Source of the DNA: DASRAJ01 sp039920305
GTDB lineage: Bacteria; Bacteroidota; Bacteroidia; Chitinophagales; UBA10324
Length of the DNA stretch: 8,103 nucleotides
Assembly: GCA_039920305.1 (NCBI GenBank)
Contig: JBDSEA010000144.1
Coordinates: 1 to 8,103, forward strand
Direction: 5' to 3'
A model generated the notes under the pieces. It ran no database searches. It had not been told where the DNA came from and saw only the letters and a list, made by a program, of their open reading frames with translations. Below are positions 1 to 5,597 of the stretch, piece by piece. A program made the position numbers and the translations under genes. Within the stretch, counting starts at the first letter, position 1. The number at the start of each line of letters is the position of its first letter.

Positions 1-1
1 T

Positions 2-343
2 CCACAGCAGCGGATGGATTTTTTGAAATCGCTTCTTGAATTCAATGGCTATACAGTCATTGTTGTCCCTTCTGCTCCATCTAAAGTTGCGGCTAAACCA
101 GTTGCTCCTCCCGCAGTTTTAGCAGAACCAAACAGTGATGCACAAGCACCTGTTGTTGAAATCCCTTTACCCTCTCCGGCATTCACAATAGGAGTAACGG
201 ATGTTACATTCAACCCTACCAATGCCATCTTTGGAAGATTGCTTCATACACGTGACGGACATGTTGTGACGCTCGCCTATTGGGAAGAGCATGAAAAAGA
301 ATCACACGATGAAATTCCCTATTATGAAAATATGGATAGCTGA
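2..343 (+). CDS. C-terminal part of an unrecognised Pro/Ala-rich protein (partial at left edge)
   Basis: The frame is open from the first full codon of the window to TGA at 341-343 (113 codons). An ATG lies at 14, but the four codons before it (P-Q-Q-R) read smoothly into it, so the true start is probably outside the window; whether 14 is the real start cannot be decided here. Three parts are visible: a short predicted helix-strand segment (FLKSLLEFNGYTVIVV), a low-complexity Pro/Ala/Val-rich linker of about 35 residues, and a C-terminal segment beginning FTIGVTDVTFNPTNAIFGRLL and ending in an acidic tail. There is no signal peptide or membrane segment in the visible part. I do not recognise a family and assign no function. 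It is the only plus-strand gene seen and converges on the protease gene, with 74 bp between the stop codons. Confidence 0.7.
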   Translation, partial: PQQRMDFLKSLLEFNGYTVIVVPSAPSKVAAKPVAPPAVLAEPNSDAQAPVVEIPLPSPAFTIGVTDVTFNPTNAIFGRLLHTRDGHVVTLAYWEEHEKESHDEIPYYENMDS

Positions 344-417
344 TTGCCCTTCCCGAAGTGAAAATTAATTAGTCGACAGTGAAAGTGCCAGGTAAACTTA
401 TATTCGGTTGAATACCT

Positions 418-1443
418 TTATTCCGGTTTTCTTACCCGAAGTGAAGGATCCAGCGAGTATGCACGGTGCTGATACTCCATCGCTTTTTCCATATCACCGT
501 GCTGCATGTAGATGCGTGAAATGCCAAGGTAAGTATCAGCATAATCAGGGTTGAGATGCACCGCAGTCTCGAAGTATATCATTGCCGAGTCAGTGATGGC
601 TAATCCTTCATAGCATCTGCCTAAGATGTAATTAGCAAAATACTCCTCGTGCAATCCTACAAACTTCGATTCACGGATATATTTCATTGCCGCGCGGTAA
701 TGACCGTGCTGATACTCAAAGAAGCCGGTTTGAAACACGACATCGGGTTTTTTCTCCTGGCTGAAATCTTTTTTGGCTGTTGCGGGATCGAACTGCAACA
801 CATCATCAATGCGGATGGCGAAACCGATATAGGTACCCTGAACATTTGTTTCTTTGAACGTGGTGATACCGATCAACTCCCCTTTGTCGTTCACCGCTGC
901 GCCACCGCTTGAGCCGGGTGAGAACGGGGCAGATATCTGGATAAACTGACGCGTGCTATCCGTACTTGGGCGTATGCCGCTAATGATGCCACTGGTAATG
1001 GTGTTCTCATAACCGAGCGGGCTTCCAATGGCGTAAACATTCTGACCAATACGCAGCTTAGACAGATCGGCGATTTTAATATCGGGGATCTTCGCGTAAA
1101 ATTCCGGTTCAAAGGTCATGTCAAGAGAAATGATCAGAATATCATTCTTACTGTCAGCCCGAACCACTGTATCGAGTTTTAGCTTTCTTCCATAATGCAT
1201 AGCGTAAATTGATGTTGCATCACCGAACACATGAAAATTAGTGACTACCCATCCGCGGCTTTTGAGCACCACCCCGCTTGCTTGTGAGTGCTGCGTTCCA
1301 TCTTTATGATAGGTGATCACTGAGACGACGGCGCCATTCACTTTTTCATAAACTTTCTCGGCGGGGTTTTTTTGACCGCAGACTTCGGTGTAAAGAAGAA
1401 AGAAGAATGATAAACTAAAAAGAGAAGAACGCATAGCAATCAT
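418..1443 (-). CDS. Secreted trypsin-like (HtrA-type) serine protease with C-terminal TPRs
   Basis: 341 residues, starting at ATG 1443 or, equally possible, at the internal ATG 1434 (M4). The N-terminus is a signal peptide (hydrophobic core about residues 7-18, likely cleavage near CGQ, residues 22-24), so the enzyme should act in the periplasm or outside the cell. Residues about 30-215 form a two-barrel trypsin-like fold with a complete triad: His71 in TNFHVF, Asp101 in KNDILII and Ser179 in PGSSGG, as in the DegP/HtrA (S1C) group. YAIGSPLGYENTITSGIISG (about 137-156) is also typical of that group. The usual PDZ domain is absent; residues about 235-335 instead hold two or three tetratricopeptide repeats, such as ILGRCYEGLAITDSAMIYFE and YLGISRIYMQHGDMEKAMEY. 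The start overlaps the stop of the upstream six-cysteine gene (ATGA, 1440-1443), which implies translational coupling. The fold and triad are seen directly; the substrate is unknown. Confidence 0.9.
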   Translation of the reverse strand: MIAMRSSLFSLSFFFLLYTEVCGQKNPAEKVYEKVNGAVVSVITYHKDGTQHSQASGVVLKSRGWVVTNFHVFGDATSIYAMHYGRKLKLDTVVRADSKNDILIISLDMTFEPEFYAKIPDIKIADLSKLRIGQNVYAIGSPLGYENTITSGIISGIRPSTDSTRQFIQISAPFSPGSSGGAAVNDKGELIGITTFKETNVQGTYIGFAIRIDDVLQFDPATAKKDFSQEKKPDVVFQTGFFEYQHGHYRAAMKYIRESKFVGLHEEYFANYILGRCYEGLAITDSAMIYFETAVHLNPDYADTYLGISRIYMQHGDMEKAMEYQHRAYSLDPSLRVRKPE

Positions 1444-1946
1444 TCTAAGGTAAACACAGATTCTGAGTTAATAAAAACGGCACCATTCATTTGAGCCATG
1501 ACGCCAAGGTTGCACTCCTGAGGGGTGCACTGAAATACTTCTCCGTTCTTCATTCTCAGGTCAGCCGATAAATTTATCTGGCACTGCACGTCTTTCATAT
1601 CCGGCTGAACCTTAGTCATCAGAAACAGAATGCGGTTTGTATTGTTTTCAATTACTGAGAATTCATGTGGGCTGCTTCGAACCGAAAAGTCAGACTCACC
1701 TCCTGACAATAGTTTCCCGTTTACAACCAAAGCGCGGCCTTTTCCAAAGGAATCGTAGATAATAAAGCTAACCTCCGGTGTATCTCCTACCCATTGCTTT
1801 ATCGTAAACAAAGGAGCATTATCTACCATTACGATGTATTTACAATTTATGAAGTAACACGATCCGAATTTTATCGCGCAGCTATTCTGGGAAAAACCAG
1901 GTAGTGCAATCAGTACAAAGAGGATAAACGGGATAAGAGGTTTCAT
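1440..1946 (-). CDS. Secreted six-cysteine protein of unknown function
   Basis: I chose ATG at 1946 (168 residues) because it starts a clean signal peptide, MKPLIPFILFVLIALPGFSQ. A GTG at 1970 would add eight residues before it, which is less likely. A weak purine stretch (AAGAG) lies a few bases before the ATG. The mature part has exactly six cysteines, at residues 23, 30, 35, 122, 140 and 145: three clustered just after the signal peptide and three in the C-terminal third. That suggests disulfide bonding outside the cytoplasm (inference). Between them is a beta-rich stretch (about 45-115). I recognise no domain. The stop TGA (1442-1440) overlaps the ATG of the TPR-protease gene, so the two are probably co-translated. 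The protein could be a substrate, partner or inhibitor of that protease, but nothing in the sequence proves this. Confidence 0.75.
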   Translation of the reverse strand: MKPLIPFILFVLIALPGFSQNSCAIKFGSCYFINCKYIVMVDNAPLFTIKQWVGDTPEVSFIIYDSFGKGRALVVNGKLLSGGESDFSVRSSPHEFSVIENNTNRILFLMTKVQPDMKDVQCQINLSADLRMKNGEVFQCTPQECNLGVMAQMNGAVFINSESVFTLE

Positions 1947-2030
1947 TAACTCTTGAAATTTTAGCTCCACATAAAATTAATGGAATTAATTGCAGGGGCG
2001 TTGCAATCTTTTCTCTGTTCAGAAAAATAA

Positions 2031-2384
2031 TTAAAATAACCTCATTTGCTTTGAAGCCATTTCTTCAACTATCTCTTCCGTCACAGATGCAGGAAATTCA
2101 AAAATGAATGGTAAAGGTTGCGATTGTTTGTTTATCTTCATTGCAGAAGTTTTCCTTTCTGCTACCACGTCTGCTTCATTACGGCGGTAGCGTGCTTTGA
2201 TCACCTGCTTTTCCCATTGCTGAAGCAGCAGTAAACCCTTTTCATTTTTTTGGCTGAAGGCGAGCTGCTCTTGCCGGCGAATGATGCTCAACTTTTTTTG
2301 GAGTTCATCATCGGGCAATGATTGGAGGTAAGCAATGAATTTGCTTTCGTTTTTTGTTGCTTCATTGATGCGGATGTCAGTCAT
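2031..2384 (-). CDS. Small charged hypothetical protein
   Basis: 117 residues from ATG 2384 to TAA 2033-2031. A longer frame opens at GTG 2405, but that codon lies inside a palindromic repeat, so the ATG starting MTDIRINEATK is preferred. The protein has no signal peptide or membrane segment and is probably cytoplasmic. Residues about 15-75 are rich in Glu, Lys, Arg and Gln and look like a long helix or coiled coil (SLPDDELQKKLSIIRRQEQL and LLLLQQWEKQVIKARYRR). A more ordered-looking tail (PLPFIFEFPASVTEEIVEEM) ends in MRLF. I do not recognise the family. It sits 84 bp upstream of the six-cysteine gene and 125 bp downstream of the TraB-like gene on the same strand. Its coding status rests on length, sensible composition and fit with neighbours. 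Confidence 0.6.
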   Translation of the reverse strand: MTDIRINEATKNESKFIAYLQSLPDDELQKKLSIIRRQEQLAFSQKNEKGLLLLQQWEKQVIKARYRRNEADVVAERKTSAMKINKQSQPLPFIFEFPASVTEEIVEEMASKQMRLF

Positions 2385-2390
2385 TGTCAA

Positions 2391-2440
2391 AGTCACTCTG
2401 AGCACTTCGACAAGCTCAGTACAAGCTTTGTCGAAGAGTC
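2391..2440. repeat. REP-like palindromic element
   Basis: A compact inverted repeat in the gap between the TraB-like gene and the small hypothetical gene. The arm CTTCGACAAGCT (2405-2416) is complementary to AGCTTTGTCGAAG (2424-2436) with one bulged T and a 7-nt loop. A second, mutually exclusive hairpin pairs CTGAGC (2398-2403) with GCTCAG (2414-2419). On the minus strand the core reads ACTGAGCTTGTCGAAGTG. From memory, this resembles a palindromic core found repeatedly between genes in many environmental bacterial genomes; that is recollection, not a search. No U-run follows either stem on either strand, so it is not a standard intrinsic terminator. It may still stabilise the mRNA 3' end of the TraB gene. 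Confidence 0.65.
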
Positions 2441-2509
2441 AAAAATGAAACTTCGGCTGGTGAAAAGCAAATCAAGGAATGCTCAGGGGTGTTGTCTTTC
2501 CCACCTTTG

Positions 2510-3394
2510 TTATTGGTAACTCAACGGGGTCAGCCTATATCCTTTCTCCTCCAAAAGATAAATGATTCCCGCCTCACCGCAAAGATGCAATGAGCCGCAA
2601 GCAATAAGTACAGATTTCTTTCCGAGCCATTTGGGAATCACCTGTATCCAATTCATGTTGCGCGCATAAATGAAAGATGAATCACAGGGACCAGTATAGT
2701 AGAATACTTCGGGGTCGCAGGCACACAAGCAAAAGAGATCATTCTTCTTCCAGCAACTATCAGAACATTTATCAATTGCATTTGGACTTTTTCCAATGAG
2801 GTCTTGAAAACTTCTTGCTGCTTGCTCCTTTGCCGGCGTTAAGCGGAAAAATTGTTTTACAAATTGCTGCGGCGATTCCAGTGCATAAAGAGGAATGCCG
2901 CGCTCCCGGGCCATTTCTTCAAGCGCATCGTCCATTCCAAGTGGAATAAGTGGATCACGTTTTACCGGTTGCGGGTTTGCTTTTGCAAACATTTTATCTT
3001 TTTCTTTTTGAATCATGATTTGAACAGCAAGCGGACTTAAAAATGGAAAGCTGTCAAGCGATGCATGCAGATAGCGACTGAATGAATCACTGAACATCCG
3101 GTATTGTTGAGCAGTGAAAAGATTTCGAAGCGGAGTGCTTATAAAAAAACTGTCAACCGGATATTTGGCAATTGACCGGGTTCCTCCACTCTCAGTTGCA
3201 ATGGCATCTACTGTTAAAATAAGATTCCCTAATGCAAGGTGCTGGAAAAAATAACTCCCGCTGATGTAGTGTGCTGTGCCGAGCAGGTAAGAGGGCTTTG
3301 CGCAGGTATCACATTCGATCTTCCATAGCAAAGTGGGTTGCGCCTTACTTTCGAGGGTGATGAACACCAGGATGAATACAAGAATTTTTTTCAT
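2510..3394 (-). CDS. TraB/GumN-family secreted protein
   Basis: 294 residues from ATG 3394 to TAA 2512-2510. MKKILVFILVFITLESKAQ is a signal peptide, so the protein is exported. The TraB/PrgY/GumN signatures are present in order: LLGTAH (37-42) with the first conserved His, an acidic residue at Glu68 (ATESG), GMDDALEEMARERGIPLYALES (153-174), RNMNW (245-249), and the C-terminal GSLHLCGEAGIIYLLEEKGY (267-286) with the second conserved His270. Length is normal for the family. Some relatives are metal-dependent peptidases or modulate peptide signalling, but most are uncharacterised, so a metal-dependent hydrolase role is only inferred. It is unusually cysteine-rich: C28/C31 in a CDTC pair before the first motif, a cluster C210, C214, C222, C224, C226 and C237, then C266 and C272. 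The gene has its own candidate promoter and 125 bp before the next gene. Confidence 0.85.
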   Translation of the reverse strand: MKKILVFILVFITLESKAQPTLLWKIECDTCAKPSYLLGTAHYISGSYFFQHLALGNLILTVDAIATESGGTRSIAKYPVDSFFISTPLRNLFTAQQYRMFSDSFSRYLHASLDSFPFLSPLAVQIMIQKEKDKMFAKANPQPVKRDPLIPLGMDDALEEMARERGIPLYALESPQQFVKQFFRLTPAKEQAARSFQDLIGKSPNAIDKCSDSCWKKNDLFCLCACDPEVFYYTGPCDSSFIYARNMNWIQVIPKWLGKKSVLIACGSLHLCGEAGIIYLLEEKGYRLTPLSYQ

Positions 3395-3696
3395 TGGGGA
3401 TTGCCACTACCTTTCTAATTCAGCGTGAGATGCATTTTGAAAAAGTAACTCTTCTTTTGTCCTCATCAAGCCCCTGCCAGACACTTAAGCAACACAAGGG
3501 AATTTTACAAATCAGAAGGGGATTGAGGCTTGCAAAAAAATCAATTCATCACCTTAATTTTCAATTCTTACGCATTCAAACTAACGTTGATAACCAATGA
3601 AACAACACGCGTTGCCAGAACAAATAATATTGTGATAATTATTTTCTCAGGTTACAAAAGAATGAAGTTTTGAGTTTTGAAAATTTTCATTGGAAA
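3395..3696. other. Gene-free AT-rich intergenic region
   Basis: About 300 bp between the end of the kelch/T9SS gene and the start of the TraB-like gene. Besides the candidate promoter at 3440-3470, I see only a weak AT-only inverted repeat (AAATAAT 3622-3628 with ATTATTT 3638-3644). It is too weak and lacks a following U-run on the minus strand, so it is not called a terminator for the kelch gene. A 68-codon plus-strand frame here (3394-3600) has no recognisable content and is not called. Confidence 0.6.
3440..3470 (-). promoter_or_regulatory. Candidate Bacteroidota-type promoter for the TraB-like gene
   Basis: On the minus strand, CTTG (3470-3467) is followed after exactly 19 bases by TACTTTTT (3447-3440). 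This resembles the Bacteroidota consensus TTTG-N19-21-TAnnTTTG, with one mismatch in each box. A start a few bases further would leave an untranslated leader of roughly 35-40 nt before ATG 3394. Such short motifs arise by chance in AT-rich DNA, so this is only a candidate. Confidence 0.35.
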
Positions 3697-4851
3697 TTAT
3701 TGAATCATGATTTTCATGGTTGAAGACCGATCATCCATCATTATTTTCAGGAAATAAATCCCGGCTGAAAGTGTCTCTCTGTCTAATTCAACAAGGTGAT
3801 TACCTGCCTCCGTATCCTGATCAAGAAGGGTTTGAATTTTCCTGGCTTCTAAATCATACAGCTCAATCGTAATATGAGCATTTTGATTGAGCAAGAATGA
3901 AATGGTAGCTGACGATGTAAAAGGGTTGGGATATACTGCAAGGTCGTTTACTTCTTCAGCTATTCCTGCTCTCAGTGAAGTGTTAAACATTTGTTTTGCC
4001 GACCACGAGGAAGTAATGAGTGGCGCAACACTGCAAACTGATATTACCTGCCACGAATAAGTAGTATTAGCGCTTAAGCCGCTGATCGTTTTTGATGTGG
4101 AAGTGGTGGAAACTGTTTTCCATGGATTGTTTCCAGATACTTTATACCTCACATTGTATTTGACTGCCCCCGCTGATGCATTCCAATGCAGGATTGCCTT
4201 TGAATTGGAGATGACAGCAGATGTAAGACCAGTAGGAGCACTGCAGCAATTTTCATCAATCAATCCATTGCAATTTTCATCAACTCCATTGCTGCAAACC
4301 TCTGCCGCGCCGGGATGAATGGATGCGCTTACATCGTTACAATCAGAATTATTATAGACATAGCCGGCTGTCATGATAGAATCACAAATGATACTGGTGT
4401 TTGCTGCATTGCCATAACCATCACCATCCGCATCGGCATACACGATGGTGCTATTGCAATCAGAATTATATTCCCACCATTGATTTCCATTCCAACCTCC
4501 GAGGCCAACATAACCTTTATTACCGATAGTAATTCCTGTCAAGCCGTCACCAGAATCCGCAGGATATTCGGATTTTTGAATCCAACTGTTTGCAGATGGA
4601 TCATATTGCCAGAAATCGCTGTAATATCTTGCTGAACCATCGAATGCATAACCCAGCCCTAAATATCCTAAACCATTGATTGAAAGCCCAACACCGCTAA
4701 CTCTTTCATGACCGGCAAAATCTGATTTCTGCGTCCAAAGATTTGTGATGGGATCGTATTGCCAAAAATCCTTTCTAAAGGCAAGTGTATTATCTCTTCC
4801 TGTACCAATATATGCCTTATCGGCAATTACGAACCCGACAGCACCTAAATT
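3697..4851 (-). CDS. 3' part of frameshifted kelch/MopE/FN3 surface protein with T9SS sorting domain
   Basis: This is the -1 frame relative to the upstream half. It is open from 4851 to the stop at 3697 and has no plausible start of its own: no ATG, and the first alternative start codon is TTG at 4542, deep inside a blade. Numbering below is for the repaired 557-residue protein. Kelch blades 4-6 continue from residue 176 (GAVGFVIADKAYIGTG, DFWQYDP) to about 300. Residues about 304-376 are a MopE-like putative metal-binding segment: YADADGDGYGN, then a DCND motif, IHPGAAEVC and DENCNGLIDENCC. Residues about 377-467 are a fibronectin type III domain (SAPTGLTSAVISNSKAILHW). Residues about 478-557 form the type A T9SS sorting domain (LAVYPNPFTSSATISF, then LSAGIYFLKI), which would send the protein through the outer membrane. 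The role is probably adhesion or binding at the surface (inference). Confidence 0.8.
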   Translation of the reverse strand, partial: NLGAVGFVIADKAYIGTGRDNTLAFRKDFWQYDPITNLWTQKSDFAGHERVSGVGLSINGLGYLGLGYAFDGSARYYSDFWQYDPSANSWIQKSEYPADSGDGLTGITIGNKGYVGLGGWNGNQWWEYNSDCNSTIVYADADGDGYGNAANTSIICDSIMTAGYVYNNSDCNDVSASIHPGAAEVCSNGVDENCNGLIDENCCSAPTGLTSAVISNSKAILHWNASAGAVKYNVRYKVSGNNPWKTVSTTSTSKTISGLSANTTYSWQVISVCSVAPLITSSWSAKQMFNTSLRAGIAEEVNDLAVYPNPFTSSATISFLLNQNAHITIELYDLEARKIQTLLDQDTEAGNHLVELDRETLSAGIYFLKIMMDDRSSTMKIMIQ

Positions 4852-5203
4852 TTACCGCCACCATAATCCGCTTTTTGAGTCCAGCTATCCGTTGCAGGAT
4901 CATATTCCCAGAAATCTTGCTTCGGTAATACTCCATTATCACCGCAACCTATGTAACCCTTAGTACCAATTGAAAACCCGAAGGCGTCTAATCTTTTCGG
5001 TCCCCCAAAGTCGGCTTTTTGCATCCATATATTTGAATCGGGATCATATTCCCAGAAATCACCTAAAGGGATATAACCACTTCCGCCTGTTCCTAAATAT
5101 CCTTTGTTACCTATTGCAAAACCGGCTGCATAATGCCTGCCCTCTCCCGGTAGATTTGCTTTTTGAGTCCAGACATCGGCTGTAGGATCATACTCCCATA
5201 ATT
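4597..5203 (-). repeat. Kelch-coding DNA repeats with about 144-bp period
   Basis: The segment encoding the F-W-[EQ]-Y-D-P turn recurs at about 4597, 4751, 4897, 5041 and 5183, giving spacings of 154, 146, 144 and 142 bp. The copies at 4897-4916 and 5041-5060 are identical over 20 bases. Blades 3 and 2 therefore keep DNA-level identity, which suggests fairly recent duplication or conversion between blades and a possible site of blade gain or loss. Confidence 0.75.
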
Positions 5204-5369
5204 CATTAAAGTCACCACCGGTACCAATATAGCCCTTCCCATTAATTGCAAATCCCACGGCGCCTCCTTTCGGATAGCCAGGAACGTCAGCTTTTTTAAT
5301 CCAAGTATCTGCGTAATTTGAAAATGAAACAATGAGGAGAGTAATTGATATAAAAAAGATTTTTTTCAT
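4845..5369 (-). CDS. 5' part of frameshifted kelch-repeat surface protein (signal peptide and blades 1-3)
   Basis: 174 codons from ATG 5369 to TAG 4847-4845. MKKIFFISITLLIVSFSNYA is a signal peptide, with cleavage likely before DTW. Three kelch-like blades of about 48 residues follow, each with a GFAI-x-KGYIGTG strand, a W/F-WEYDP turn and a WTQKAD end (for example KGYIGTGGDFNELWEYDP and DFWEYDPDSNIWMQKADFGG). The frame ends in mid-blade after GGGKI, and the next bases continue blade 4 in the -1 frame. One extra base in the A/T tract would restore G-K-N-L-G-AVGF, matching other blades. The two halves are therefore one gene, either inactivated or split by a sequencing error. Candidate promoter elements and a hairpin lie upstream at 5423-5480. 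The next gene upstream (the TamL-like barrel) ends 228 bp away, so this is probably a separate transcription unit. Confidence 0.85.
   Translation of the reverse strand: MKKIFFISITLLIVSFSNYADTWIKKADVPGYPKGGAVGFAINGKGYIGTGGDFNELWEYDPTADVWTQKANLPGEGRHYAAGFAIGNKGYLGTGGSGYIPLGDFWEYDPDSNIWMQKADFGGPKRLDAFGFSIGTKGYIGCGDNGVLPKQDFWEYDPATDSWTQKADYGGGKI
4846..4854 (-). other. Frameshift site in the kelch gene (missing base in A/T homopolymer)
   Basis: On the minus strand the coding sequence reads GGT AAA ATT TAG. The tract TAAAATTTA (4854-4846) is one base short of the frame needed downstream; GGT AAA AAT TTA GGT would read through. Neither tRNA pairing nor heptamer geometry supports programmed -1 slippage: AAA would have to re-pair on TAA, and ATT on AAT. 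An indel, real or technical, is the simplest reading. Confidence 0.8.
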
Positions 5370-5422
5370 AAGATTAAAGTTTATGGTTTAAGAATTGATT
5401 TACAGACAAATTTGTATAGGTA

Positions 5423-5451
5423 GAAAATTAATAATGGCTGCTGTAATTCAA
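5423..5451 (-). promoter_or_regulatory. Candidate promoter for the kelch gene
   Basis: On the minus strand, TTG (5451-5449) is followed after 18 bases by TAATTTTC (5430-5423), a near match to the Bacteroidota TTTG-N19-21-TAnnTTTG pattern. The spacer is one base short. The leader to ATG 5369 would be about 50 nt and contains an ACAAATTTGT palindrome (5406-5415). Weak evidence only. Confidence 0.25.
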
Positions 5452-5453
5452 TG

Positions 5454-5480
5454 ACTCCTTATTCTTTGAAAGAATGGAGT
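5454..5480. other. Strong hairpin upstream of the kelch gene
   Basis: ACTCC (5454-5458) pairs with GGAGT (5476-5480), and ATTCTT (5461-5466) pairs with AAGAAT (5470-5475). The loop is TGA and the only imperfection is a 2-nt bulge (5459-5460), giving 11 base pairs in all. It lies about 120 bp past the TamL-like stop and directly upstream of the kelch promoter candidate. There is no U-tract after the stem on the minus strand (CATTGAATT follows), so it is not a textbook terminator. It could protect the mRNA 3' end of the tam transcript or be an operator. Confidence 0.5.
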
Positions 5481-5597
5481 AACCTCCGTTTATGGCTGTC
5501 GCATTCATCTCGCAAAAGTACTTGGCTATTTGAAAATTACTATTTCAATTTCTTTTTTAATGTAGCGAACGTTTACAAGAACATGGAATCAAATTCA

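Noticed and set aside
352..445. 11-bp direct repeat CCCGAAGTGAA (352-362 and 435-445)
   Set aside because: The second copy is in the final codons of the protease gene, and several 11-mer pairs are expected by chance in 8 kb. No element boundaries are visible.
891..1112. Minus-strand open frame of 73 codons
   Set aside because: It lies in another frame inside the protease gene, which has its full catalytic triad in the main frame.
3394..3600. Plus-strand open frame of 68 codons in the 3395-3696 gap
   Set aside because: It starts on the complement of the TraB start codon, has no recognisable content, and overlaps the candidate promoter on the other strand.
4846..4854. Programmed -1 ribosomal frameshifting in the kelch gene
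   Set aside because: The A4T3 tract is suggestive, but the codon phase (GGT AAA ATT TAG) gives no X-XXY-YYZ heptamer and the re-pairing would be poor. I also noticed no strong stem just downstream.
5529..5560. AT-rich inverted repeat followed by TTTCTTTTTTAA, resembling a plus-strand terminator
   Set aside because: No plus-strand gene precedes it, the stem is short with a bulge, and on the minus strand there is no U-run after it.
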